Source of the DNA: CAYFVR01 sp046541515
Lineage (GTDB): Bacteria; Desulfobacterota; Desulfobacteria; Desulfobacterales; Desulfococcaceae
Assembly: GCA_046541515.1 (NCBI GenBank)
Contig: JBKHDD010000014.1
Coordinates: 1 to 53,484 of the forward strand
Direction: 5' to 3'
Length of the DNA: 53,484 nt
Part shown: piece after piece, positions 18,146 to 27,194 of the stretch
How the letters are laid out: the number at the start of each line of letters is the position of its first letter
Numbering within the stretch: the stretch's first letter is position 1
The notes under the pieces: model-generated
Database searches by the model: none
What the model was told of the DNA's origin: nothing
The model's input: only the letters and a program-made list of their open reading frames with translations
Made by a program: the position numbers and the translations under genes

Positions 18146-19276
18146 TTAGAAAAACAAAATTTTTTTGCCAATAAAATTTGGCAAAAATAAAACCATCGAT
18201 GAAATCAACTTAGAAAGCGCCTTGCCAAAGTCCATAAAAATTAAGCTTTTTGTTATATAGTAATCTCCCAAGCAACCCAAGAACAGAACAACCAAAAAAA
18301 TAATAACTTGATTTAATTTACTCCATTTCGATCTGTTCCGGAATAGCAAAAAAAGACATAAGGAGTAATTCACCGCGGATGCCAAAATGTAAGAAAATGG
18401 AACGGCAAAATTCAAGCCGATACCGGCCAAATCCATAATTAAAAATGAAATTAAATTCAATACCGCGGAAAAGCCTCCGATAAACAAGTACATAAAAATT
18501 TGTATGGGCAAAGGGGCATGGGAAAAATTATAGCGGAAAATACAATATAAAGCCCTAACGCCATCTCTGATGCCAATTTTTTTCCCTTCTTCATAGGTTC
18601 TTCCATAATAGGATATCCCCATTTCATAAATTTTCAATTTCATCCTTGCAATTTTGGCCGTAATTTCTGGTTCAAAGCCAAATCTATCTTCTTCTATTTT
18701 AACTTTTTTAATTATATCGGTTCGAAAAACTTTATAGCAAGTTTCCATATCAGTTAAATTTAAATCGGTAAACATATTTGAAAAAAAAGTTAAAAACCGA
18801 TTGCCCATATAGTGCCAAAAATACAAAACCCTATGCGGGTTGACGGATAGAAAACGAGATCCGTAAACGACATCGGCATGACCTTGAATCAAGGGAATTA
18901 ACAGCTTTTTCAATTCGTTGGGGTCATATTCCAGATCGGCGTCTTGAACGGCCACATAATCGCCACTTGCGAACTGGAATCCGGTTCGCAAAGCCGCTCC
19001 TTTGCCCTGGTTGAAATCATGCGCCAGCACCCTTACTTCCGGATAGACTTCAAAAGACCTTGCAATCTCCAGGCTTCCATCGGTGGAAGCGTCATCGACA
19101 ATAATTATTTCCAATTTTAAATTTTTCTCGGCAACACTTAGAATTCGCTTAACGCATTTTTGGATTGTTTCCTCTTCATTGAAGCAAGGGACGACAATGC
19201 TAAGCGTCGTCGCCTCTTTTAAACAGTCAAAAGCCATGCCGTTCCATTGCGCGCGGCAATCTTCCAAGCCATCCAT
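18146..19276 (-). CDS. Dolichyl-phosphate-mannose-synthase-like GT2 with GtrA membrane domain
   Basis: 376 residues. Residues about 25-250 are a GT2 of the DPM1 class (SIVVPCFNEEETIQKCVKRI; DDASTDGS; QGKGAALRTGFQFASGD; QDADLEYDP). Residues about 255-376 hold four hydrophobic helices of the GtrA type. Such enzymes charge a polyprenyl phosphate with one sugar, and the GtrA part anchors or helps flip it. Markedly AT-rich compared with the genes on either side beyond the island. ATG 19276 was chosen for its strong AAGGAGGGG site; ATG or alternative codons further up lack one. Confidence 0.9.
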   Translation of the reverse strand: MDGLEDCRAQWNGMAFDCLKEATTLSIVVPCFNEEETIQKCVKRILSVAEKNLKLEIIIVDDASTDGSLEIARSFEVYPEVRVLAHDFNQGKGAALRTGFQFASGDYVAVQDADLEYDPNELKKLLIPLIQGHADVVYGSRFLSVNPHRVLYFWHYMGNRFLTFFSNMFTDLNLTDMETCYKVFRTDIIKKVKIEEDRFGFEPEITAKIARMKLKIYEMGISYYGRTYEEGKKIGIRDGVRALYCIFRYNFSHAPLPIQIFMYLFIGGFSAVLNLISFLIMDLAGIGLNFAVPFSYILASAVNYSLCLFLLFRNRSKWSKLNQVIIFLVVLFLGCLGDYYITKSLIFMDFGKALSKLISSMVLFLPNFIGKKILFF

Positions 19277-19467
19277 CCGCCCCTCCTTTTCTCCAAGTCG
19301 TTTCCATGAAGACAAATTCCCCCAAGCCGTTGATCATGGGCGATCATGACGGATTTTGGGAAGCAAGTCGCCGAAATCGTTTCACACTTTCTGAAGCGTC
19401 AAGCAATGTACGTGCAACTGATTGAAAAAAAGATCAATAACTTGAAACCCCGAGCCGTCCCAATTCC
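19277..19467. other. Intergenic gap inside the AT-rich island (191 bp)
   Basis: Separates the two AT-rich genes, whereas the rest of this cluster is tightly packed. It contains a 41-codon plus-strand reading frame (19346-19471, beginning MTDFGKQVAEIVSHFLKR) that ends just inside the 3' end of the next gene. It has no ribosome site and no family I recognise, so I treat it as possible remnant DNA rather than a gene. Confidence 0.4.
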
Positions 19468-21234
19468 CTAATTTCGGCTTGAAAAGTCGGAATCTTTTTG
19501 AACCATAAGCCATTGTTCAACACTGTCCAGCGCGATCATTTTCCATCCATGTGACCTATCGCCGATATAAAAAACGTCATGCCTCAAAATTTTATCAAAT
19601 TCATAAAATAATTGTTTATCAATATATATCAATTTAGGATCATATTCTTCAAATAGTTTTGGAATAACATGTGTTCCATCTTTGCTTTTTTCCGAATCCA
19701 AACCGGAGTATTGAAGTATTTGAATATCAACCGAAGGGCAAACGTAGTTATCTACCTCGGAGGGATAGATCGTTTTTAAAAGAAGTGAATTGTCCGGTCG
19801 GCAAATTGCGGAACGCAAGGGGCTCAAATTGCGATATAGGTCAAGAAGAGGCCTATGGGAACCCTTTTTTTCGTAATGGCTTGGCAAAAACAAAAAAATC
19901 ACTGAAAACAAAATCAAAGGAAACAAACGAACGTGCTTTTTGACAAATTTAAAATTGTGAATGATAAATGACAAACACATGCCGACAACAGATAAAACAA
20001 AAATCCCCAGAGGCAAAATGAATGAAGGTCGAGGACGCATAATGATTGTGGCGACCAAAGCGACCGGCGCCCAGGACAGCATAACCAGCCAGCGCCAAAA
20101 GTCGCCCCGACGACAAAGCCTCCACCAAGTCCCGATCCTTAAAGAAAACAAAACCGCCCCAAGAGCAATAATCAAAAATACACATCCACTCAGAAAAAAA
20201 GCGATTTTACTATTTTTTTCAACCGACAAATAATCCGGTGAAATATCACCGGATATTTTATTGAAAATCAACATCTGAATTCCACTCGGCAATAACTTGA
20301 TATTCCACAAAACATGTTCCAACACTCTTTTCGGATTGTTGTTTATCATGGCAAAAAAAGACAACAACTCCTCGCCAAAATGCGCGCGGTTCAACTCGCC
20401 GTAATCCAACCATGGCTCTTTTTCCCATTCGGGATTTCGATCCTTGTATCCAAAGGCATATCCCTGCCCAACATTAAACTTGTTTTTATGAACAAGCCTG
20501 GAATGAAGTTCGGGAAATTTATAAATTGCATTTTGATAAAAAAATAAAACAACAATAAGCGTCAAAAGAAGGGGGACTCCATATTCCCCAAGCAAAGAAA
20601 TTGCAAACCTCTTTCTATTGCCATTCATTTTTCTGAAAAGCCAAATCTCATATATAACAACAAATAAACCTAAAATTAAAAATGATATTACATATTCATT
20701 TCTAACAAGAACGGCGGTGCAAAAGGAAAGCGACAACGCCGTCCCGCGCGCCCACCTTTGGTTTTTATGCTGAACGACAATGGCCGATCCCAAAATGGGA
20801 ACGAGCGCAAAGAGATGAACTTGATACAAAGAATCAAAATAAACGGGGAGGATTGCCCACCATGCCGTCATTATCCATGCCACAGAAGGCTCTAAAAGTT
20901 TTCTCATCAAAAAATGAACCATAAAACCCAAAATAAAGACAATTGTTGCATGATGTAGCAATGTAGCGGCGTATGCGTCTTCCGTAATTTTAATAAAAAA
21001 CGAATAGTATAATACATACAAGGGAGACCAGGCCAAATCAATCTGAAAATTTTCAGCGGCTCTATAGGCGTTTTTGAAATAAAACGATGTGTCGCCGAAG
21101 GGCAAATCGTGAAACTCCCATATTTTCCACAAGCCTTTCAATTGAATTAGAAATATGCTCAAATAAGACAAAAATCTACAGTCGATTTTATTCCTAAACT
21201 CTTGGATTTTTTTCGAAAATTCAGTCAAAACCAT
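19468..21234 (-). CDS. Polytopic membrane protein, possible lipid-linked-sugar glycosyltransferase
   Basis: 588 residues with about ten hydrophobic helices, then a soluble C-terminal domain of about 130 residues (DLYRNLSPLRSAICRPDNS onward). The arrangement resembles GT39/GT87-type GT-C glycosyltransferases that use polyprenyl-phosphate sugars. An acidic position in the first periplasmic loop (FHDLPFGDTSFYFKNAYRA) would fit a GT-C active site. The neighbouring DPM1-like gene could make its donor. I recognise no closer family. ATG 21234 starts a cytoplasmic N terminus; long upstream in-frame codons are the shadow of the next gene. AT-rich with A/T-ending codons, unlike its flanks. Confidence 0.72.
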   Translation of the reverse strand: MVLTEFSKKIQEFRNKIDCRFLSYLSIFLIQLKGLWKIWEFHDLPFGDTSFYFKNAYRAAENFQIDLAWSPLYVLYYSFFIKITEDAYAATLLHHATIVFILGFMVHFLMRKLLEPSVAWIMTAWWAILPVYFDSLYQVHLFALVPILGSAIVVQHKNQRWARGTALSLSFCTAVLVRNEYVISFLILGLFVVIYEIWLFRKMNGNRKRFAISLLGEYGVPLLLTLIVVLFFYQNAIYKFPELHSRLVHKNKFNVGQGYAFGYKDRNPEWEKEPWLDYGELNRAHFGEELLSFFAMINNNPKRVLEHVLWNIKLLPSGIQMLIFNKISGDISPDYLSVEKNSKIAFFLSGCVFLIIALGAVLFSLRIGTWWRLCRRGDFWRWLVMLSWAPVALVATIIMRPRPSFILPLGIFVLSVVGMCLSFIIHNFKFVKKHVRLFPLILFSVIFLFLPSHYEKKGSHRPLLDLYRNLSPLRSAICRPDNSLLLKTIYPSEVDNYVCPSVDIQILQYSGLDSEKSKDGTHVIPKLFEEYDPKLIYIDKQLFYEFDKILRHDVFYIGDRSHGWKMIALDSVEQWLMVQKDSDFSSRN

Positions 21235-21350
21235 GCCTCGCTTTCCCACCCTCTCCCATAATCTCGATTTATTTAAAATTGGAATTACGAATGAGCAGTC
21301 GTTCCAGATTAACCCGGGGCGCAGGCGATACGCCCTATAATTTTCCAGCT

Positions 21351-22241
21351 TCACCGCGCCCGCAGGGCCCCCAACGCGCCGATCCCCCATCGGGCCATGG
21401 TTCTCCAGTCCGCGGGAGTCGGCGTCTGTCGCCACCGGAGGAAGGCCCCGCCGGCGGCGAGGACGAGTCGTCCGAGGTACAAGCCATTCATCCATGGACC
21501 GGAACGATCCACCTTGCCGCGGTTGACGGAAACATGGGCGAAGGCCAATATCCACTTGGCAGGAACCCGCCCCAGCCTTCGCCGAAGCATGTCGTTCATT
21601 TCCCGATGCACCGCCACGCGGGCGCCGAGGGTCTTGTTTTCGGCGTAAAGCCGGGAACCGGCCAGGGTTTCGCGCAGGCGATGGAAGGGCGCGATTCGAC
21701 CGATTCGGAGCCAGTATTCGTAATCCATGCAGTAATGCAACCGTTCGTCCAAAAGCCCGACCCGTTCCACCAGCCGCCGCCGAAAAAATACCGCCGGCTG
21801 GCAGAGGAAGCAGATTTCCTTCAACCGTTCGTAATCCCAGTCCCGGGTGCGGTAGGGTTCCAACACGCGGTCCCGCGCGTCGATGTGGTCGGCGTCGCCA
21901 TAAAGGATGTCGGCCTCGGGATGGCGCTCGAAGTAGTCCATCACCGCCTTCAACGCGCCCGGATAATAGATATCGTCGGAATTGACCCAGCCGATAATCT
22001 CTCCCCGGGTCATGCGAATCCCCTTGTTGACCGCGTGGGCCTGGCCCCGATCCGGCTCCGAAACCCAGCGAAGGACGCCGCCCCACCGCTTTAAAATATC
22101 GACGGTTTCGTCCGAAGATCCGCCGTCCACCACCATGTATTCCAGACCTTCGATCTCCTGGGAAAGCACGCTCCGGATGGTTCGGTCGATGAATCGGCCC
22201 TGGTTGAACGAAGGGGTGATCACCCCGATGACGGGTCTCAT
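21351..22241 (-). CDS. Glycosyltransferase family 2
   Basis: 296 residues. GT-A markers: VIGVITPSFNQGRFIDRTIR, VVDGGSSDET, EPDRGQAHAVNKGI and GWVNSDDIYYPGA. A conserved later region (CFLCQPAVFFRRRLVERVG; MDYEYWLRIG) places it with the SnoG/WcaA-like enzymes. Start ATG 22241 has GGGAG five bases upstream. It closely resembles the GT2 half of the next gene (SFxQxxFIxRTxRSVL, DGGSxDxT, NSDD), so the two may descend from a duplication. A 116-nt untranslated gap separates it from the AT-rich membrane protein. Confidence 0.9.
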   Translation of the reverse strand: MRPVIGVITPSFNQGRFIDRTIRSVLSQEIEGLEYMVVDGGSSDETVDILKRWGGVLRWVSEPDRGQAHAVNKGIRMTRGEIIGWVNSDDIYYPGALKAVMDYFERHPEADILYGDADHIDARDRVLEPYRTRDWDYERLKEICFLCQPAVFFRRRLVERVGLLDERLHYCMDYEYWLRIGRIAPFHRLRETLAGSRLYAENKTLGARVAVHREMNDMLRRRLGRVPAKWILAFAHVSVNRGKVDRSGPWMNGLYLGRLVLAAGGAFLRWRQTPTPADWRTMARWGIGALGALRAR

Positions 22242-22326
22242 GAATCTCCCATTGGCGGCGCGACGGATCGTCCGTCGGCAATCCGAAGTCGGCATTGCGG
22301 AACCGGAACCTCCAAGGAACGCGCCA

Positions 22327-24321
22327 TCAGTATCGAAGAATCCCGGCCCGGAACAATTTGGTCAGCACCATGTGGATCGCCAGGTAGTTCCGGATATTCG
22401 GAAAAATTTCGGCGTCCGCCACCGGTCGGCCGTGGCAGCGGCGTCGCAGGCGGGCCATCTCCCGCCAGCCGGTTTCCGCGAGATCGGCCGATGTCTTCTG
22501 CCGGGTGTGGACGCGGAAGGCGCCGAGAAATCGGGGAACGCGGACGATCCGGGCTCCGGCTTCCTGGAAGCGGAGCAGCAGATCCCAGTCCATGGCGAAC
22601 TGAAAATCCTCGTCCACCCGGCCGCCGACCCGCTCCCAGAGCCGCCGCCGCCAGAACAGCGTCTCCTGAGGCACAAAGTCCGCCCAGGTCAACACCTTCT
22701 CGTCGTGGGGGGGCAAAACCCATCGCCCGATCTCCCGATCCGCCTCGTCGATCAGCACCCGGTGGCCGTAAATCGCGTCCACCTCGGGATGGCGGCGAAA
22801 ATGGTCGGCCACGTAATGAAGCGACCCGGGCAAAAGCAAATCGTCGGAATTGAGCCACGCCATGATCTCGCCGGAAGTCCCCCGGAACCCGCGATTGATG
22901 GCCTCGGTCTGCCCGCCGTCCCGCTCGGAAACCCACCGGTGGAGGACGGCGTCGTATTGGCGAAGAATATCGGCCGTGCCGTCGGCGGAGCCGCCGTCCT
23001 GGACCACGTATTCCAGCGCGGGATAGTTCTGATCCAGCACGCTCCTCAGCGTCCGTTCGATAAAATTCGCCTGCCGAAACGACGGCGTCACCAGGGAGAT
23101 GCGGGGCCAGTCGCCGCGCCTGGGTATCCGATGGTATCGGGCGGGAATGGCCAAGGGGCGCGGCGGATGTTGCTGGAGCGAGCCCAGCCGGGGACGGAAA
23201 AAATCCCGCGCCCGTCGCCGATGATGGAGAATGCGCCGACGAATCGCCTCTTTCCGGCGACGCCCCCATTCTTTGAAACGACGATCGGCCCGGGCGGACT
23301 CGAAATGGCGGATCGCTTCCGCCTGCTGGACCACGATCCCCGAAAGTTCGGAATTCTTGGCGGCCAGTTCGGCCAAGCGGCGACTCTGGTCGGCGAACCG
23401 AACTTCCGCCCGTTTCATTTCGGCCTCGTGAACCGCCCGGATTTCCCCGATCGCGCCGGACACGCGCTCCAGGGCGTCGGCTCGTTCTTCCAAGATCGCG
23501 CTCAGCCGGTTGATCTCGGCGGCCAGCGAAGCCTGTTCGGCCCGCCGCCTTTCCCCGACCTCGGCGAGTTCCCGACGGTTTCGATCCGCGGTTTCCCGGA
23601 GCCGGGCGACCTCCGTCAATTTCTCCCGGAGCGCCCGATCCTTTTCCAACAGGGCCTCGTCCTTTTCCCGGGCCTGCCGCAGAATTTCTTCGTATTCCCG
23701 ACTCCGATGGGCGACCCCGAGCCAATCAACGCCGTTCAGACGGGCGTATTCCCGAAGATCGTCCCGAAGATCCATGGGATACAGCACCCCCACGTCGTTC
23801 ACGACCATCAACCGGTGAACGTCGCTCAACGATTCGAGGGCCGCCAAAACCACGTCGAGGCTCGGCCATTGGGAAATATCGTGGGGGGCGTTGGGAGGAC
23901 TCAGAAAGAAGCGAAAATCGTCGATCATCACCACGCTTTGGGGATGCAGGCGTCCAATGGCGGCCAACTCCCGCAGCAGGGGACACTGGGAAGATTCTCC
24001 CGCCGTTCCCTCGTCCACGCACCAGTGGGCGTCCAGCCAAAACAAAGCCGGCGTTTCCCGCAAAGTTTCGGAGCGGTCCTCCAGGAATTCGGCGGAATCG
24101 CCTTGATGGATTTTGATCGCGGAATCCGAGGCGAAACGGGCGGACGCTTCCCGAAAAAAGCGGGCGGAGGATTCCACGGAAAGCAGACGGTCGAAAAACG
24201 GACGCGCCCGTTCCAGGGAATCGCCCCGGTAGGTCCCGGTCTCCACGAAGACGGGGATGGCCAGTCGATCCCGGAAAAAGCGGACCAGATCGGTGTCGAT
24301 GGAAAAATGGACGGCGCCCAT
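22327..24321 (-). CDS. Methyltransferase-like / coiled-coil / GT2 fusion protein
   Basis: 664 residues in three parts. Residues 1-200 look like a SAM-dependent methyltransferase-type Rossmann domain (FVETGTYRGDSLERA; HQGDSAEFL; FWLDAHWCVDEG; VVMIDDFRFF). Residues about 205-345 are a charged heptad-rich coiled coil (REKDEALLEKDRALREKLTE onward). Residues about 400-664 are a GT2 enzyme (ISLVTPSFRQANFIERTL; QDGGSADGT; WLNSDDLLLPGS; FAMDWDLLLRF). This resembles, in layout, chain-length-terminating enzymes of ABC-exported O-antigens such as WbdD, where a modifying domain and a coiled-coil ruler act on the growing chain. Start ATG 24321 follows GAGGAG. Confidence 0.82.
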   Translation of the reverse strand: MGAVHFSIDTDLVRFFRDRLAIPVFVETGTYRGDSLERARPFFDRLLSVESSARFFREASARFASDSAIKIHQGDSAEFLEDRSETLRETPALFWLDAHWCVDEGTAGESSQCPLLRELAAIGRLHPQSVVMIDDFRFFLSPPNAPHDISQWPSLDVVLAALESLSDVHRLMVVNDVGVLYPMDLRDDLREYARLNGVDWLGVAHRSREYEEILRQAREKDEALLEKDRALREKLTEVARLRETADRNRRELAEVGERRRAEQASLAAEINRLSAILEERADALERVSGAIGEIRAVHEAEMKRAEVRFADQSRRLAELAAKNSELSGIVVQQAEAIRHFESARADRRFKEWGRRRKEAIRRRILHHRRRARDFFRPRLGSLQQHPPRPLAIPARYHRIPRRGDWPRISLVTPSFRQANFIERTLRSVLDQNYPALEYVVQDGGSADGTADILRQYDAVLHRWVSERDGGQTEAINRGFRGTSGEIMAWLNSDDLLLPGSLHYVADHFRRHPEVDAIYGHRVLIDEADREIGRWVLPPHDEKVLTWADFVPQETLFWRRRLWERVGGRVDEDFQFAMDWDLLLRFQEAGARIVRVPRFLGAFRVHTRQKTSADLAETGWREMARLRRRCHGRPVADAEIFPNIRNYLAIHMVLTKLFRAGILRY

Positions 24322-24329
24322 GGGTCTCC

Positions 24330-24839
24330 TCAGGATGAATTCGGCCCGACGGGCCGGCGGGCCGACACGCGACCCGGAATTCCCGTGACGATGGCGCCGG
24401 GCGCCACGTCGGCGGTCACCACCGCGCCCGCCCCGACGACCGCGCCGCGACCGACCGTGACGCCGGGCAGCACCGCCGCGTGGGCGCCGATCCAGACATC
24501 GTCTTCGATCACCACGGGCCGGGCCACGATGGTCTTCCACATTTCGGGTTGATCGTAGTCGTGGGTCAGCGAGCTGATGGCCGCGTGGCTCCCGATCATG
24601 CAACGGGACCCGATGATCACCCGGCCGCCGCACCAGATGTGGACGAAGGGGGCGAAGCTGGTGTCGTCCCCCACGTCCAGGGCCTCCGAACCGTAGAACA
24701 CCACCGGAGGATAGATGCGGACGTTGCGGCCGCACCGATGCATGGCGGTCTTCAGGCGGCGGTCGCGGGAGGCGGAGAGCCAATTCTCCGCCGCGGTCAG
24801 GAACCAATCCGGAAATTTTTTCAAAAATTCCATGGCCAT
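24330..24839 (-). CDS. Hexapeptide-repeat acetyltransferase (WbbJ/maltose O-acetyltransferase-like)
   Basis: 169 residues. Left-handed beta-helix with repeated V/I-G units (WIGAHAAVLPGVTVGRGA, then VVGAGAVVTADVAPGAIV) and a probable active histidine in AAISSLTHDYDQ. It ends with GIPGRVSARRP, the usual lid of this family. It would O- or N-acetylate a sugar of the surface glycan using acetyl-CoA. Two starts are possible: ATG 24839, chosen for its family-like N terminus, and an in-frame TTG at 24887 that has a better ribosome site (GAGGA plus 7 nt) and adds 16 basic residues. Confidence 0.87.
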   Translation of the reverse strand: MAMEFLKKFPDWFLTAAENWLSASRDRRLKTAMHRCGRNVRIYPPVVFYGSEALDVGDDTSFAPFVHIWCGGRVIIGSRCMIGSHAAISSLTHDYDQPEMWKTIVARPVVIEDDVWIGAHAAVLPGVTVGRGAVVGAGAVVTADVAPGAIVTGIPGRVSARRPVGPNSS

Positions 24840-24903
24840 TCCGCAAGTCTTCGACCGGCGGCCGGAAGGCGACCGTCGAATCCGCAAATCATTTTCCTCA
24901 TCC

Positions 24904-25818
24904 CTACCAGTCCATATCCGTTTCGTAGCCGGTTCGGATCAGCACATCTCCGAACCGATCCTTGAACCGGGCCTTCAAGCGGTCGGTGAAATGATTCCGC
25001 CAATCGCCCACGATACCTTTCCGCTGATGGGCGGCCACGTCCTCTTCGCCCCTCCGCCGTCCTCCGGTCATCGTTTCGAAACTATTGTTCCGGATGATCT
25101 CGTGGAGTTTTTCCCGGTCGATTTCGATATGACAGTGATCCACGATCCGTTCGAAACCGCCGAACTCGTCGTCCAACAGCTCCTCGTACCGAACCACCAA
25201 ATCGTCGCCGTCCATCCAGGAAAGCTGGATATCCGCGATGTAGTCCAAGATTCCCTCCATGAAGGCGACGACGGCCGGCGGCTCCGCGTTTTCGATCGGA
25301 GCATATTGCTCCTTCAGGAAAGGCGGTTTCAGCCTTCCGTCGAAACGGGTTCGCGGCCCTTCGCCGATCCAGCTCGCCAAGCCGTCCTCCTCCGGCAACG
25401 CGTTCAGCAGCTCCCGGGTTTTGAATTGCCAGGCCAAATGGAATACGTGACTGACCTTCACGCTGTAGTAAAGGGAAACCAAGGTGTCCCGCAGATCTCG
25501 AATCACCGCGAACCGCCGAACGGGAAACCGACGCGTTCGAAAGCGAGCCCAATTTCGTGCAATTACCATGGGATGGCGAAAAAGAAACCCCCGACGCCCG
25601 GGAAACGGACCCGTCCCGGTGCAGGTCACCGCCTCCAAATCCCGACGGGGCACGTACACCGTGAGATAGACGTTCCCGGGTTCGATGGGCTTTTCATAGA
25701 AAAACGAGAGATCCAGACGGGGGCGTCGAAACCGTTCCGGGGCGCAGTGCTGAAGAACCGCCGCGACCCACTGGGAACCGGATTTGTGATGAGTTGCATG
25801 AAAAACGGTGGGTTGCAA
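24904..25818 (-). CDS. Sulfotransferase
   Basis: 304 residues. PAPS-dependent sulfotransferase fold: 5'-phosphosulfate loop HKSGSQW (residues 11-17), 3'-phosphate binding VIRDLRDTLVS, and the C-terminal PAPS segment RKGIVGDWRNHFT. It would sulfate a hydroxyl or amino group of the surface glycan or its lipid carrier. Start is TTG 25818, preceded by AAGGA at 7 nt; the nearby ATG is in another frame. Sulfated glycans are uncommon in bacteria, so the gene adds a distinctive chemistry to this cluster. Confidence 0.88.
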   Translation of the reverse strand: MQPTVFHATHHKSGSQWVAAVLQHCAPERFRRPRLDLSFFYEKPIEPGNVYLTVYVPRRDLEAVTCTGTGPFPGRRGFLFRHPMVIARNWARFRTRRFPVRRFAVIRDLRDTLVSLYYSVKVSHVFHLAWQFKTRELLNALPEEDGLASWIGEGPRTRFDGRLKPPFLKEQYAPIENAEPPAVVAFMEGILDYIADIQLSWMDGDDLVVRYEELLDDEFGGFERIVDHCHIEIDREKLHEIIRNNSFETMTGGRRRGEEDVAAHQRKGIVGDWRNHFTDRLKARFKDRFGDVLIRTGYETDMDW

Positions 25819-25868
25819 TGATCGTTCCTTGTTTCCACTTTTCGTCCCGGCCTTTTCTCACCGCCCGG

Positions 25869-27194
25869 TTATCGCAAGGGAAGAAAACGGCCCGACAACG
25901 GAATTCCGAACATTCCGAAAAAGGGCGGCACATAATTTTCGTAATCCCACGTCACCGTGAGCGGGCCGAGCCAGGGGGTTCGATCCACGACGACCCCGGC
26001 GTTGACGCCTCCGGCGGTTTCCCCAAGCCTAAACGAAAGGGTATAAGGCCCGGCCTCGATCATGGCCGTCATCTCCATTTCCAGCAACGCCGTTCCTCCG
26101 GCGTCCATGAACGGCAAATTCATTTTCAGGGTATAGGTGCCGCCGGAAAAAACGATTTGATCGTAACGGTTTTTGACGACCAGCGAAACATGAAAGTCTT
26201 TTCGCTGGAAGATTCGATAAAGAATCCGGAACCGCAAACGGGCCCCCATGGAAACCGACAGCGTCGATTGCCCCTTGTCGTTTCGGACCTCGACGGCCAG
26301 CAGATGGGCGGCCATCTTCGCATCTCCATCCGATTCGGATCGCCGCCAGAGCGCGTCCGGACAGAGACGGTCTCCCCTCCCGTTCGGCCCGCCGGTTTCG
26401 GAAGCGGAAAGTTGATTTGGCGCGGGCGCCGGCCCGGCAAACGCATCCTGGCGATATCGCTGAATTGCCAAATGGCTGGGACCGAAAAATGCGACCCGAC
26501 CGTCCTTCAAAAAGAGGGCGTCCTCGCAGAAATCCCGGACCATGGTCAGATCATGGGAAACGAAGAGGATCGTCACCCCCCGTTCTCGGAGTTCCCGCAT
26601 GCGACGAATACATTTCTGCTGAAAAAAAATATCTCCGACGCTCAGCGCCTCGTCCACGATGAGCACGTCCGGATCGATGGCCACCTGCACGGCGAAGGCA
26701 AGCCGCACCATCATGCCCGTGGAATAGGTCTTCACCGGCCGATCCATGAACTCCCCGATGTCGGCGAAATCGGCAATGGACTCGAACCGTTCGGCCATTT
26801 CCCGTCGGCTCAGCCCCAGGATCGCGCCGTTGACGCGCACGTTCTCCCGCCCGGTGAACTCCGGGTTGAAACCGCTGCCCAGCTCCAGAAGGGCCGCCGC
26901 CCGGCCGGACAGAAGCGCCTCTCCGCGGGTTGGCGCCAGCGTTCCGCAGATGATCTGGAGCAGGGTGGATTTGCCGGAACCGTTGCGGCCGATAATCCCC
27001 ACGGCGCTTCCCCGGGGAACTTCCAGGCGAATGTTTCGGAGCGCCCAAAACTCCCGGTAAAAACGCTTCCGCCGGCCCCATAACGCCTGCTTCAACCGAT
27101 CCCGAGGAGAATCGTACACATGGTAGCATTTGCTCAGTCGGCGGACCCGAATGGCCGGCGTTTTCTTTCGGGACGGGAGGCGGCTATACGACAT
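25869..27194 (-). CDS. wzt: O-antigen ABC exporter ATP-binding protein
   Basis: 441 residues. The N-terminal ATPase has Walker A GRNGSGKST, signature KTYSTGMMVRLAFAV, Walker B VLIVDEALSVGD and the switch histidine in FVSHDLTMV. After a linker (about residues 250-300), the C-terminal beta-sandwich domain is of the Wzt type (LLAVEVRNDKGQST; RILYRIFQRKDFHVSLVVKN). In known systems that domain binds the capped, non-reducing end of the glycan, so the modifying enzymes next door (sulfotransferase, acetyltransferase, methyltransferase-like) may make the cap. ATG 27194 overlaps the end of wzm by 11 nt. Confidence 0.93.
   Translation of the reverse strand: MSYSRLPSRKKTPAIRVRRLSKCYHVYDSPRDRLKQALWGRRKRFYREFWALRNIRLEVPRGSAVGIIGRNGSGKSTLLQIICGTLAPTRGEALLSGRAAALLELGSGFNPEFTGRENVRVNGAILGLSRREMAERFESIADFADIGEFMDRPVKTYSTGMMVRLAFAVQVAIDPDVLIVDEALSVGDIFFQQKCIRRMRELRERGVTILFVSHDLTMVRDFCEDALFLKDGRVAFFGPSHLAIQRYRQDAFAGPAPAPNQLSASETGGPNGRGDRLCPDALWRRSESDGDAKMAAHLLAVEVRNDKGQSTLSVSMGARLRFRILYRIFQRKDFHVSLVVKNRYDQIVFSGGTYTLKMNLPFMDAGGTALLEMEMTAMIEAGPYTLSFRLGETAGGVNAGVVVDRTPWLGPLTVTWDYENYVPPFFGMFGIPLSGRFLPLR

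Noticed and set aside
19346..19471. 41-codon plus-strand reading frame in the AT-rich island
   Set aside because: No ribosome site, no recognised family, and it overlaps the end of a real gene. Kept only as possible remnant DNA.
21982..24552. 856-codon plus-strand open frame
   Set aside because: Runs antisense across two recognised glycosyltransferase genes; no domain or start signal.
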